Source: an uncultured Bacilli bacterium (GTDB lineage: Bacteria; Bacillota_I; Bacilli_A; RF39; UBA660). From it: a stretch of 43,452 nt of DNA. This document shows, piece by piece, positions 34,175 through 42,966 of the stretch. The notes beneath the pieces are model-generated. The model was not told the DNA's origin, made no database searches, and was given only the letters and a program-made list of their open reading frames with translations. A program made the translations under genes and the position numbers. The DNA lies in contig CANQBF010000006.1 in the NCBI GenBank assembly GCA_947588895.1, forward strand, positions 1 to 43,452, given 5' to 3'. Position 1 is the stretch's first letter; each line of letters begins with the position of its first letter.

Positions 34175-36454
34175 ATGAAAGAAGATGTAATAAGTGATTT
34201 AATTGTTGTTAAGAGAAGTGGCCAAAGAGTCCCTTTTAACCGCACAAAAATAGCAATTGCTATCAAAAAAGGGTTTGATAGTGTTTATGAAGATTATGAT
34301 GAAAAAATCGTCAATAAAATACTAGAAAAAGTTGTTAAAACTATTGAAAAAGAATATCAAGAAAGAAAGACAATTGGGATTGAAGAAATTCAAGATATTA
34401 TTGAAAAAGAGTTACAAAAAACAGACGAAAGTGTTTATAAATCTTTCTCAGAATATCGTGAAAGAAGAGCAGCATCTCGTGAAGCTTTTGTCGGTTTAAG
34501 TAAACCTCAACATAAATTTGTTAAAGCGATTGAATCTTTAGGTCTTAAGAGTTCTAAAGAAGAAAATGCAAAAAGAGAAAATGCCAATATTGATGGTGAT
34601 GGTCCAATGGGAACAATGCTTCACTTTGGAGCAACAGTTTCTAAAGAATTTGGTAAAGCTTATTTAATGGATGCTAAATATGCTAGAGCTCATGATGAAG
34701 GTGCAATTCATATTCATGATTTAGATTTTCTAGCTATGGGAACTACTACATGTAATCAAATTGATTTAGAGAAATTATTTAAAAAAGGTTTTTCAACAGG
34801 TCATGGTCATTTAAGAACACCAAATGATATTATGAGTTATACCGCTTTAGCTGCTATATGTATTCAAGCTAATCAAAATGATCAACATGGTGGTCAAAGT
34901 ATTCCAATGTTTGATTATTATATGGCACCAGGTGTTAAGAAGACATTTAAAAAACAATTAAAACAAACATTATATGATTTCCTTGATTTAGATGGTTTCT
35001 TAGGGGAAGTTAATTTTGATAAAATTGTTGAAGTTATTAATAAACAAGATACAATAGCTTATAATCCGAAAGAAATATTTAAAGATTTTATAACAAGTGA
35101 TAGATTAGAAGAAATAATTCAAAAAGGTTATGATAAAGCAATGGCTAAAACTGATAGAATTACTTATCAAGCAATGGAAGCATTTATTCATAACTTAAAT
35201 ACAATGCATAGTAGAGCTGGAGCTCAAGTACCATTTTCATCAGTAAACTTTGGTACTGATACATCTCCAGAAGGAAGAATGGTAATTAAGAATTTCTTAC
35301 TAGCTACTGATGCTGGACTTGGTCATGGCGAAACACCTATTTTCCCAATTTCTATTTTCAAATTAAGAGAGGGTGTAAGTTATAATGTTGATGATCCAAA
35401 TTATGATTTATTTAAACTAGCTTGTAAAGTATCAGCTAAAAGAATGTTCCCTAACTTCTCATTTATGGATTCATCATTTAATAAACCATATTTAAAAGGT
35501 ATGGACCCAAAAACAGAAGTTGCATATATGGGATGTAGAACAAGAGTTATTGGTAATGTAGTTGACCCTGAAAAACAAATTACACCAGGAAGAGGTAACT
35601 TATCATTTACGACAATTAATTTGCCAAGACTTGGAATAAAACATGGTATAGTTGATGGTAGTAGAGAAAAAGCTGATATGAAAGGCTTTTATGAAGAACT
35701 TGATGAATTACTTGATTTATGTAAAGGTCAATTACTTCAAAGATTTGATATTCAATGTAGTAAATCAGTTGCTAATTTCAAATTCTTACTTGGCTCTCAT
35801 GTATGGCTTGATTCTGAAAAATTAGAGCCAGGACAAAAAATTAGAAAAGTATTAAAACATGGTACTTTATCAATTGGTTTCATTGGTCTTGCTGAATGTT
35901 TAAAAGCTTTAATTGGTGAACATCATGGCGAAAGTGATAAAGCTCAAAAATTAGGACTTGAAATAGTTTCTCATATGCGTAAAAAATGTGATGAATATTC
36001 TGAAGAAATGAAACTTAACTTTACTTGTCTTGCTACACCTGCTGAAGGATTAAGCGGTAGATTTGTTGGTATTGATAGATCAATTTATGGTAAGATTAAA
36101 GGTGTTACAGATAGAGAATATTATACAAATTCATTCCATGTACCAGTTTATTATAAAACAACTATTCAACATAAAATGGAAATTGAAGGTAAATATCATA
36201 AACTTACTAATGCTGGACATATTTCTTATATTGAAATAGATGGTGATACAGCCAATAATGTTGAAGCATTTGAAAAGATAATTCGTATAATGCATGATAA
36301 TGATATTGGTTATGGTGCAGTTAACCATCCAGTTGATAGAGACCCAGTTTGTGGCTATGTTGGAGTTATTAATGACGTATGTCCAAGATGTGGTCGAAGA
36401 AATTTTGAAGGGGTTCCGGTTGAAACAATAAATAGCTTAGAATGTGATTGCTAA
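34175..36454 (+). CDS. nrdD: Anaerobic (class III) ribonucleotide reductase, catalytic chain lacking the glycyl-radical domain
   Basis: Reduces ribonucleoside triphosphates to dNTPs without oxygen. 759 residues: an N-terminal ATP-cone (about 8-100, VVKRSGQRVPFNRTKI), then the ten-stranded barrel with GPMGTMLHFGATVS, HIHDLDFLAMGTTTCNQ, RAGAQVPFSSVNFGTD, LGHGETPIFPISIFKL, the thiyl-radical Cys in AYMGCRTRV, and GRGNLSFTTINLPRLG. The protein ends soon after a zinc-binding cysteine cluster (VCGYVG, DVCPRCGRR, ECDC). The glycyl-radical segment that normally follows is absent; it is encoded by the next gene. The stop is followed by a strong independent ribosome-binding site. Operon with the radical peptide and nrdG. 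Confidence 0.92.
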   Translation: MKEDVISDLIVVKRSGQRVPFNRTKIAIAIKKGFDSVYEDYDEKIVNKILEKVVKTIEKEYQERKTIGIEEIQDIIEKELQKTDESVYKSFSEYRERRAASREAFVGLSKPQHKFVKAIESLGLKSSKEENAKRENANIDGDGPMGTMLHFGATVSKEFGKAYLMDAKYARAHDEGAIHIHDLDFLAMGTTTCNQIDLEKLFKKGFSTGHGHLRTPNDIMSYTALAAICIQANQNDQHGGQSIPMFDYYMAPGVKKTFKKQLKQTLYDFLDLDGFLGEVNFDKIVEVINKQDTIAYNPKEIFKDFITSDRLEEIIQKGYDKAMAKTDRITYQAMEAFIHNLNTMHSRAGAQVPFSSVNFGTDTSPEGRMVIKNFLLATDAGLGHGETPIFPISIFKLREGVSYNVDDPNYDLFKLACKVSAKRMFPNFSFMDSSFNKPYLKGMDPKTEVAYMGCRTRVIGNVVDPEKQITPGRGNLSFTTINLPRLGIKHGIVDGSREKADMKGFYEELDELLDLCKGQLLQRFDIQCSKSVANFKFLLGSHVWLDSEKLEPGQKIRKVLKHGTLSIGFIGLAECLKALIGEHHGESDKAQKLGLEIVSHMRKKCDEYSEEMKLNFTCLATPAEGLSGRFVGIDRSIYGKIKGVTDREYYTNSFHVPVYYKTTIQHKMEIEGKYHKLTNAGHISYIEIDGDTANNVEAFEKIIRIMHDNDIGYGAVNHPVDRDPVCGYVGVINDVCPRCGRRNFEGVPVETINSLECDC

Positions 36455-36485
36455 AATAGATAGAAAGAAAGAGGAGGAATATAAT

Positions 36486-36671
36486 ATGGAAGCAAATACT
36501 AAAAAATGTAAAACTATTGGAGAAGGAGTAGGATTTGAAAATATCCGTCGTATTACAGGTTATCTTGTAGGTACACTAGATAGATTCAATAATGCTAAAA
36601 AAGCAGAAGAACATGATCGTGTTAAACACACTGGTGTAACTGCTAACGAGAGTTGTAACAAAGCTGCATAA
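36486..36671 (+). CDS. Detached glycyl-radical domain of class III ribonucleotide reductase
   Basis: A 61-residue protein consisting essentially of the C-terminal radical segment of NrdD. RRITGYLVG carries the probable radical Gly, followed by TLDRFNNAKKAEEHDRVKH, the usual NrdD ending. A 20-residue lead (MEANTKKCKTIGEGVGFEN) precedes it. AGGAGG (36472-36477) stands 8 bases before the ATG, the strongest ribosome-binding site in the operon, so it is made independently rather than by frameshifting; the frame can be read 14 codons further upstream into the end of nrdD, but without a site. It would be activated by NrdG and inserted into NrdD, much as GrcA (YfiD) complements pyruvate formate-lyase. 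The split role is inferred. Confidence 0.85.
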   Translation: MEANTKKCKTIGEGVGFENIRRITGYLVGTLDRFNNAKKAEEHDRVKHTGVTANESCNKAA

Positions 36672-36681
36672 GGAATAAATT

Positions 36682-37245
36682 ATGAAGATAAGACTAGCAG
36701 CACCACTTCAATGTGATAGTGTTGTTGATGGTTTTGGAGTTAGGACAGTTATTTGGACACAAGGATGTTCTCATAATTGTCCTTTTTGCCAAAATCCTAG
36801 TACACATGATTTTAATGGTGGTGCCGATTTTGAAATAGATGACATTTGTGCCGAATTACAAGATATAAAAAAGAATAAAAAGCAAGATGGTATAACTTTA
36901 AGTGGGGGAGACCCAATGTTTCAAGTTGATAGTGTGCTAGAAATTGCTAAATTTGCTAAAAAAATCGGTTTAAATGTATGGTGCTATACTGGTTTTACTT
37001 ATGAACAAGTATTAGATTTAGGCAAAAAAAATAAAAACTATTTAGAATTACTAAAATATCTTGATGTTTTAGTTGATGGTAGATTTGAAAATGATAAAAA
37101 AGATTTAACTTTACTTTTTAGAGGTTCATCAAATCAAAGATTAATTGATGTTCCCCAAACTTTAAAAAGAGGAGTAGTTACATTAGTACCTGAAAGTGAT
37201 GGTATAATGGAAAAATTTAAGAATAAAGAAAAATTATATATTTAA
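36682..37245 (+). CDS. nrdG: Anaerobic ribonucleotide reductase activating protein
   Basis: Radical-SAM enzyme that abstracts hydrogen from the radical glycine of NrdD, here from the detached peptide encoded 10 bases upstream. 187 residues with the CxxxCxxC cluster motif in GCSHNCPFCQNP, the GGE-like LSGGDPMFQ, and WCYTGFTYEQV typical of NrdG. AGGA overlaps the preceding stop region. Last gene of the operon. The [4Fe-4S] cluster would come from the SUF system encoded a few kilobases away. Confidence 0.95.
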   Translation: MKIRLAAPLQCDSVVDGFGVRTVIWTQGCSHNCPFCQNPSTHDFNGGADFEIDDICAELQDIKKNKKQDGITLSGGDPMFQVDSVLEIAKFAKKIGLNVWCYTGFTYEQVLDLGKKNKNYLELLKYLDVLVDGRFENDKKDLTLLFRGSSNQRLIDVPQTLKRGVVTLVPESDGIMEKFKNKEKLYI

Positions 37246-37279
37246 ATGTTGAAAAGTGTCTAGTTTTCGACATTTTTTA
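37244..37279 (+). terminator. Terminator of the nrd operon
   Basis: A 12-bp stem AAATGTTGAAAA/TTTTCGACATTT (one T-G pair) with an 8-base loop and T-run begins at the nrdG stop codon. Confidence 0.8.
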
Positions 37280-37340
37280 TTTTTTCTAAAATTTATAATA
37301 AAAATATTATATAATTATTATGAATAGAAAGTTGGTAAGT

Positions 37341-39092
37341 ATGAAAATATTAAATAAATTAATATTTATATTATTGTTGGTATTATTAAGTACTTATCAA
37401 GTATCTGCTTTAGAGCAATTTGTATTTGAAAAAAGTAATCCTAAACTAGGAAATGTTTCTTTAAATGATCCTTATTTTAATTTAAAAGATTATGGTTTAT
37501 TAACTACAGTAAAAAATCAAAGTTCAACTAATTCTTGTTGGATATTTGCTACTAATGCATCTATTGAATCAAATCTACTAATGAATGATTATGGTTTTAA
37601 TGATTTATCGGAAGCTCATCTTGAAATGTCCACCCAAAATACCTATGTTTATAATCGTAATACTTTTTTAAGAAAAATTAATACCGGTGGTAATTATAAT
37701 ATTGCTGCAAGTTATTTAATGAATTCATGGGGTCCAGTTAAAGAATCAGAATTAAGTTTATATGATTTACAAAATTTATATAATAATAATGTTTTAATTG
37801 ATGAGAATAAAATAATAAATGTAAAACCAAGTGTTGATGTTAATTCAATTGCTTTTATAGGTAATAATGGTAAATGTTCAAAAGATACAATTAATGATAT
37901 TAAAGAGTATTTAATTACTAATGGAGCTTTAGCAGCAACTATATATACCGATAATAGTGATGTTTTTAAAAAATATTATTATTATGATGGTAAAGAATTT
38001 ACTACTAAAGATGGTAAAGTAATTTCTAAAAATCAAAATGTTAATCATGGTGTAACTATTGTTGGGTGGGATGATACCATTTCAAAAGATAAATTTTCTC
38101 AAACTAATCCACCTTCAACTAATGGAGCTTTTATAATTAAAAATTCTTACGGAGAAAAAATGAGTATAGGTGGTATTAACGCTGTAAAAACTAATATGTA
38201 TCGTAAATATCATAATAATATTAATATTAGTAGTATTAATGATATAACTGATAGTATGCTTACAACTTTAATTGCTAAAGAATATGATGTTTCTCCTGAA
38301 GATATATCTTATCGTTATAATGAAGTTTATATTAATATTGGCAATGCAGGATATAATTATATTTCCTATGATGATATTTATGTTTGTAATTCTGTAGTCG
38401 GTTTTTTTGATACATCAACGAATGTTGAAGATTATAGTTATTATTATGATTATTTAGGCTATAATGCTGTTTATCAATTAACTAATCAAAATAAATTATA
38501 TTTAATGAGTATATTTAATAAACAAAGTTTAGAAAATGAAAAATTAGAAGAAGTATCTTTATATTTTCCAAAAATAAATGAAAAATATGAAGTATATTTT
38601 GCTAATGGTAAAGAAAAAGATGTTAACAAAATGGTTAAAATAGGTGAGGGAGTATCCAAATTTATTGGTTATGCTACTTTAAATTTAAATAATAAACCAA
38701 TAATAAGTAATGATAAATATACAATTATAATTAAAATAAATGATAAAGATGTAAATATTGGGGTATCTACTAAATCAAGTGGTAATTATCTTAATATGGA
38801 ACTGATACCTGATGTGCAGTTTATATCTAGAGATGGTAAAAATTATTCTGATGTTACTAAATTAGCTAATAATCAATTTCATTTAACAATGAAAGCCTAT
38901 AATAATAAAGCAACAAAGGATAATTTAATTGAAGATGTTAATCCTGAATTAGGTAATATACCTACATTAGATGTAAACATTAATACTAATAAAAAGTATA
39001 CTTTTAAAGAAACGTTTAATAAAATATTACCATATATTTTAATTGTTGATGTCATTATAATTATTATAGTTATGATTTTAATATTTGTTTAA
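37341..39092 (+). CDS. Membrane-anchored papain-like (C1A) cysteine protease
   Basis: An exported protease of about 583 residues. A signal segment (about 2-24, LIFILLLVLLSTYQVSA) leads to a C1A catalytic domain (about 40-300) with the oxyanion Gln in VKNQSS, catalytic Cys in NSCWIFATNASIES, His in NHGVTIVGWDD and Asn in FIIKNSYG. After it comes a beta-rich domain (about 310-540) like the lectin-type extension of clostridial C1 proteases, then a C-terminal span (ILPYILIVDVIIIIIVMILIF) that anchors it outside. I prefer ATG 37341, because the only good -10 (TATAAT 37310-37315) would start transcription past the ATG at 37320. Target proteins are unknown. Confidence 0.82.
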   Translation: MKILNKLIFILLLVLLSTYQVSALEQFVFEKSNPKLGNVSLNDPYFNLKDYGLLTTVKNQSSTNSCWIFATNASIESNLLMNDYGFNDLSEAHLEMSTQNTYVYNRNTFLRKINTGGNYNIAASYLMNSWGPVKESELSLYDLQNLYNNNVLIDENKIINVKPSVDVNSIAFIGNNGKCSKDTINDIKEYLITNGALAATIYTDNSDVFKKYYYYDGKEFTTKDGKVISKNQNVNHGVTIVGWDDTISKDKFSQTNPPSTNGAFIIKNSYGEKMSIGGINAVKTNMYRKYHNNINISSINDITDSMLTTLIAKEYDVSPEDISYRYNEVYINIGNAGYNYISYDDIYVCNSVVGFFDTSTNVEDYSYYYDYLGYNAVYQLTNQNKLYLMSIFNKQSLENEKLEEVSLYFPKINEKYEVYFANGKEKDVNKMVKIGEGVSKFIGYATLNLNNKPIISNDKYTIIIKINDKDVNIGVSTKSSGNYLNMELIPDVQFISRDGKNYSDVTKLANNQFHLTMKAYNNKATKDNLIEDVNPELGNIPTLDVNINTNKKYTFKETFNKILPYILIVDVIIIIIVMILIFV

Positions 39093-39094
39093 AA

Positions 39095-39133
39095 TGTACG
39101 AAAAATTTATAAAAAATGTACAAATTGTACGAA
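39095..39133 (+). promoter_or_regulatory. Cluster of TGTAC(G/A)AA sites upstream of murI
   Basis: Three copies, at 39095, 39117 and 39126. The last two form a 15-bp near-palindrome, TGTACAAATTGTACG. It looks like a repressor or activator site. No known regulator is assigned. Confidence 0.35.
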
Positions 39134-39225
39134 ATTGTGATAGTATATAAAAAGATTATCTGTGCTAATATATGTTATATTTTGCATAAAATAAAGAAGA
39201 AAAACTATTAAAGATGAAAGCAAAA

Positions 39226-39234
39226 TGCTATAAT
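39226..39234 (+). promoter_or_regulatory. Extended -10 of murI-murD
   Basis: TGC followed by TATAAT; the -35 region is poor (TATTAA). The ribosome-binding site AGGGTGG lies between it and the start. Confidence 0.55.
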
Positions 39235-39251
39235 GAATTAAGGGTGGTTAA

Positions 39252-39971
39252 ATGAAAGTTGGTATATTTGATTCCGGTGTTGGAGGTTTAACAATTTTAA
39301 AATCATTAATTAATAAATATCCCCATAATACTTATATTTATTATGGAGATACAATCCATGCACCATATGGTAATAAAAAAATAGAAGAAATAGTAACTTA
39401 TAGTAAAAATATTATTAAATTTTTAGAAGATGAAAATGTTGATTTAATTATTATTGCCTGTGGAACATTAAGTTCTAATAAAGAATATTTACATAGTAAT
39501 AAACCATTAATTGATTTATTAACACCACTAGATAATAAACTTGATAATTATCATAAAATAAGTATTATGGCAACACCTTTAAGTATCAAAACTAATGCTT
39601 TTAAAAAATATATTCATAATAATTTAAATTTAATTGCCTGTGATAAATTAGTTGATATTATTGAAAAATGTGAATTTAATAAATTAGATGAAATTTTACA
39701 AGAATATATGAAAAGTACATTTGATAGCGATGCTTTATTACTTGGATGTACTCATTATCCAATTATTAAAGAATATATAGCTAAATATTTTAATAAAAGA
39801 ATTATTACATTTGATGAATATTTAAAAGATTTAATAACTGAAGATATAAATGATAAGGGAAGTATTAAATTATATTTTAGTTATATAGATGATAATGTTT
39901 TAAAAAATATTAATAATATTTTAAATAAAGATGTAAATATAGAGAGGAAGATATTAGATGTTAGAAAATAA
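39252..39971 (+). CDS. murI: Glutamate racemase with altered active-site loop
   Basis: Makes D-glutamate for peptidoglycan. 239 residues, about 25 shorter than usual. Clear landmarks: GIFDSGVGGLTILK, YYGDTIHAPYGNK, the first catalytic Cys in IIACGTLSS and the second in LLGCTHYP. The first loop normally reads ACNTAS; here the substrate-contacting Asn is Gly, and the following VIEPG element is replaced by LLTPLD. Both catalytic cysteines remain, so racemase activity is likely but not certain. It overlaps murD by 14 bases, coupling D-Glu supply to its ligase. Confidence 0.85.
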   Translation: MKVGIFDSGVGGLTILKSLINKYPHNTYIYYGDTIHAPYGNKKIEEIVTYSKNIIKFLEDENVDLIIIACGTLSSNKEYLHSNKPLIDLLTPLDNKLDNYHKISIMATPLSIKTNAFKKYIHNNLNLIACDKLVDIIEKCEFNKLDEILQEYMKSTFDSDALLLGCTHYPIIKEYIAKYFNKRIITFDEYLKDLITEDINDKGSIKLYFSYIDDNVLKNINNILNKDVNIERKILDVRK

Positions 39972-41286
39972 AAAAATATTAATATTAGGATTAGCTAGAA
40001 GTGGCTATTATGTAGCTAAATTACTATATCAAAATAATGATATTATTTTAACTGATCGTAGTGATAAAGAAATAGATAAAATTAAAGAATTAGAAAGTTT
40101 AGGAATTAAGTTTATTAAAAGTGAAACTGGTGAAGAATTACTTGATGGAATAGATATTTTAATTAAAAATCCTGGTATTGAGCCATTTCATCCATGTATT
40201 AAAAAAGCTGAAAGTTTAAATATTCCAATAGTTAATGAAATGGAAGTTGCTTATCATTATTTACCTAAAAATGTTTTTATTGTTGGTATAACAGGTTCTA
40301 ATGGTAAAACAACCACTACCACAATGTTATATGAACTTTTAAAATTACATCAAGTTAATGTTACTTTAGGAGGTAATATTGGTTATCCATTAAGTGAAGT
40401 TATTAAAGATGTTAAAGAAAATTCAACATTAGTTTTAGAAATATCTGACCATCAATTAAATGATTTACATGATTTTAAAACAGATATGAGTATCTTAACT
40501 AATTTATGTCCAACTCATTTAGATTTTCATGGTACTTATGAAAGATATATAAATACTAAAAAGAAAATATTTAATCATCATACTAAAGATAATAAAGCAT
40601 TTATTAATTATAAAAATGAAGATAGTTTAAAAATAACTGAAGATATAAATTCAACAAAAATATATTTTAATAATGATAGTAATTATTTTGATGATAAAGG
40701 AATTTATATAGATAATGAGTTAGTTATTAATTTAAGTGATATTAAAATAAAGGGTAATCATAATTATGAAAATATTACTGTTATGTTATTAGCGTTAAAA
40801 AATATTTTAAATGATAAATTAGATATGAATATTGTTAAAGATTATTTAAAGAAATTTAATGGAGTAGAACATAGAATTGAAGTAGTAGATACAAATACTA
40901 ATATTGATTTTTATAATGATTCAAAAGCTACTAATCCAACATCTACTTTAATTGCTTTAAAAACAATGAATAAACCAACTAGAATAATTCTTGGTGGTAA
41001 AGAAAGATTCCAAGATTTTGAAGAAATTGATAGTGAATTAAATAAAATATGTTATATATATGCGATTGGGGAAATTACAGATCGAGTAGAAGAATTTGCA
41101 TTAAAACATAATATTTTATGTAAAAAATGTTATACATTAGAAAATGCTATGGAAGAAATAAAAAAAGATGTTAAAGATGGAGAAGCAGTTTTACTATCTC
41201 CAGGTAGTGCTTCTTGGGATCAATATGATAAATTTGAAACAAGAGGCGAAGAATTTAAAAAATTAGTTGAAAAATTATTTAAATAA
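39958..41286 (+). CDS. murD: UDP-N-acetylmuramoyl-L-alanine:D-glutamate ligase
   Basis: Cytoplasmic Mur ligase adding D-glutamate to UDP-MurNAc-L-Ala. 442 residues: an N-terminal UDP-binding domain (LILGLARSGYYVAK), ATP-binding GITGSNGKTTTTT, LTNLCPTHLDFHGTYERY, the third-domain entry EHRIEVV and FYNDSKATNPTS, GGKERFQDFEE, and LLSPGSASWDQYDKFETRG. All fit MurD. It starts inside the end of murI (ATG in a GAGAGGAAG context), consistent with translational coupling. With murI and uppP it shows that the organism makes peptidoglycan. Confidence 0.95.
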   Translation: MLENKKILILGLARSGYYVAKLLYQNNDIILTDRSDKEIDKIKELESLGIKFIKSETGEELLDGIDILIKNPGIEPFHPCIKKAESLNIPIVNEMEVAYHYLPKNVFIVGITGSNGKTTTTTMLYELLKLHQVNVTLGGNIGYPLSEVIKDVKENSTLVLEISDHQLNDLHDFKTDMSILTNLCPTHLDFHGTYERYINTKKKIFNHHTKDNKAFINYKNEDSLKITEDINSTKIYFNNDSNYFDDKGIYIDNELVINLSDIKIKGNHNYENITVMLLALKNILNDKLDMNIVKDYLKKFNGVEHRIEVVDTNTNIDFYNDSKATNPTSTLIALKTMNKPTRIILGGKERFQDFEEIDSELNKICYIYAIGEITDRVEEFALKHNILCKKCYTLENAMEEIKKDVKDGEAVLLSPGSASWDQYDKFETRGEEFKKLVEKLFK

Positions 41287-41295
41287 AGTTATAAT
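41267..41295 (+). promoter_or_regulatory. Promoter of the Pro/Thr/Asn-rich surface gene
   Basis: TTGAAA (41267-41272), a 17-base spacer and TATAAT (41290-41295). The -35 box lies in the murD end. Confidence 0.6.
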
Positions 41296-41325
41296 TGATA
41301 TAGTAGTCGAAGGGGCTTGATAAAG

Positions 41326-42783
41326 ATGAATAATGGTACTAATAATTTAAATGGGAATAATGTAGGTACAGGGGTAAATCCAACTCCAAATCCTAATACT
41401 CCTAATACACTGAATAATGGAAATATAAATCCGGGATTTACAGTTATGTTAAATGATACACCAAGATCAAATCCAACACCTGCACCACAACCAGCACAAG
41501 CAACTCCTGTAACTCCTAGTACTTCAAATGTAGTAGGGGTAAATCCACCTCCTGCATCTTCTAATTCAGTACCACCAGTAAGTCCTGTTCCTCCTGTAAA
41601 TGGAGCACCAAATCCGACTCCGCTTACAACACCAACGAATAGTGCTTCAACAGCTGCACCACTTAATAATCCAGCTTCAAGTCAAACACCATCAATAGAA
41701 CCAGCATATACTAATCCGCAAACGATAGCAAATGGTTTAAATAGTATGCCTGGATTTGAAGATAATGTGGTAGGTACAACACCTCCAATATCTTTAGAGC
41801 CAGATAAACAACCTAAGAAAAAAAATAATAAAGTATTATTTATTATTCTAATTGTTGCATTACTTGTTGCAATTGGTGGAGGTACCTATTATTTATTGAA
41901 CAATACAAATTTATTTAAAAAAGGTCAAAATATAACTGTTGAACCTATTGATTTTGAATTAAGTATTGGTGATACTTTACCTGATGATTTAAATAAATAT
42001 GTTAAAGTAAGTGGAACAGACATTGCTAATTGTGAAAAAAATGTAACTGGCGTTAATTTGAAAAAAGCAGGTGTATATGAATTTGAAGTAAGCTGTGGAG
42101 GAACCGTTAGAAAAGGTAAAATAACAGTTGTTGATAATAGAGATATAGAGTATGAACCGGTTGTAGTTTATAAAAAGATAAATGGGACAGTAAATGCTCA
42201 AGAATTTGCCAAAATTACTAATGGAATAGATGCAAACATTGAATTTGTTGATAAAACAACAGTTGATACTAATTTAAAAACTCCAGGAGTTTATACAGTT
42301 AAAGTTAAAGCAACAAGTAATAATGGTAAATCAATTGAATTTGATTCTAAACTTATTGTTCTTCAATACGACGTAAAAAAAGATTATAATTGTGTTCTTC
42401 AAGATAATGTTGATATAGAAAATAATAATGCTAAATTAAAACAAACATATCGTTTTAAAATTTCAGATAGTGATACAGCAAAAAATATCTATGGTGGTTT
42501 AACTCAAGATATTTATGAAATTACTTTTAATAATCAAGAAGAATATAATAAAATAATTGAAGAATTTAAAACTAATAATAAAGTGACAATTAATAATATT
42601 GAAATTACAAATTTAAATTCCCAATTTGATTCAGATAATAAGAAAATAATTGTTACTAATGAACTTGATAATCAAGCATTAGTAAACAATTATGGAGCAG
42701 CAACTTTTGATAGTTATAGTAGTCTTTCTAAAAAGTTTAAGACTCAGTTACAATATGTTTGTACTGTAGATGATCCACAATAA
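41326..42783 (+). CDS. Membrane protein with Pro/Asn/Thr-rich N-terminus and Ig-like extracellular domains
   Basis: A 485-residue type II-like protein. Residues 1-160 are disordered and rich in Pro, Asn, Thr and Ser (TPNPNTPNT, PVSPVPPV). A Lys-rich stop (KQPKKKNNK) precedes one span (about 168-192). The outer part has two short beta-sandwich modules, each with a VYEFEVSCGG or VYTVKVKATSNNG strand like DUF5011/Ig-like domains (about 205-275 and 280-350), then an alpha/beta C-terminal region with a few cysteines. ATG 41326 follows GGGG; TTG 41317 is too close to that site. The codons in the N-terminal part are less A/T-biased because Pro and Ala are frequent. Function is unknown. Confidence 0.65.
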   Translation: MNNGTNNLNGNNVGTGVNPTPNPNTPNTLNNGNINPGFTVMLNDTPRSNPTPAPQPAQATPVTPSTSNVVGVNPPPASSNSVPPVSPVPPVNGAPNPTPLTTPTNSASTAAPLNNPASSQTPSIEPAYTNPQTIANGLNSMPGFEDNVVGTTPPISLEPDKQPKKKNNKVLFIILIVALLVAIGGGTYYLLNNTNLFKKGQNITVEPIDFELSIGDTLPDDLNKYVKVSGTDIANCEKNVTGVNLKKAGVYEFEVSCGGTVRKGKITVVDNRDIEYEPVVVYKKINGTVNAQEFAKITNGIDANIEFVDKTTVDTNLKTPGVYTVKVKATSNNGKSIEFDSKLIVLQYDVKKDYNCVLQDNVDIENNNAKLKQTYRFKISDSDTAKNIYGGLTQDIYEITFNNQEEYNKIIEEFKTNNKVTINNIEITNLNSQFDSDNKKIIVTNELDNQALVNNYGAATFDSYSSLSKKFKTQLQYVCTVDDPQ

Positions 42784-42791
42784 TGATTAAG

Positions 42792-42818
42792 AAGTTGAAA
42801 TAATTTCAACTTTTTTTG
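42792..42818 (+). terminator. Terminator before the insertion element
   Basis: AAGTTGAAA (42792-42800) pairs with TTTCAACTT (42804-42812) over a 3-base loop, followed by T residues. Confidence 0.8.
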
Positions 42819-42926
42819 ATGCAAATATTGACCCGAAGTTTCAGCAACAGGTTCAGGCCACGTGCTTTAGCACGTAAATCCTTCCAGGATTTAGAGGCAA
42901 TTTATTGCCGCATGTAAGTAAAAAGA

Positions 42927-42935
42927 TGCTATAAT
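42927..42935 (+). promoter_or_regulatory. tnpA extended -10
   Basis: TGC followed by TATAAT, downstream of the left-end hairpins. Confidence 0.55.
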
Positions 42936-42966
42936 AGAAAGCAAAAAAACTGGAGGGAAAAGTAAA

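Noticed and set aside
36444-36485. Upstream extension of the glycyl-radical peptide into the nrdD end (programmed frameshift idea)
   Set aside because: No slippery site was seen near the nrdD end, and the ATG at 36486 has a perfect AGGAGG at 8-base spacing, so independent initiation explains it better.
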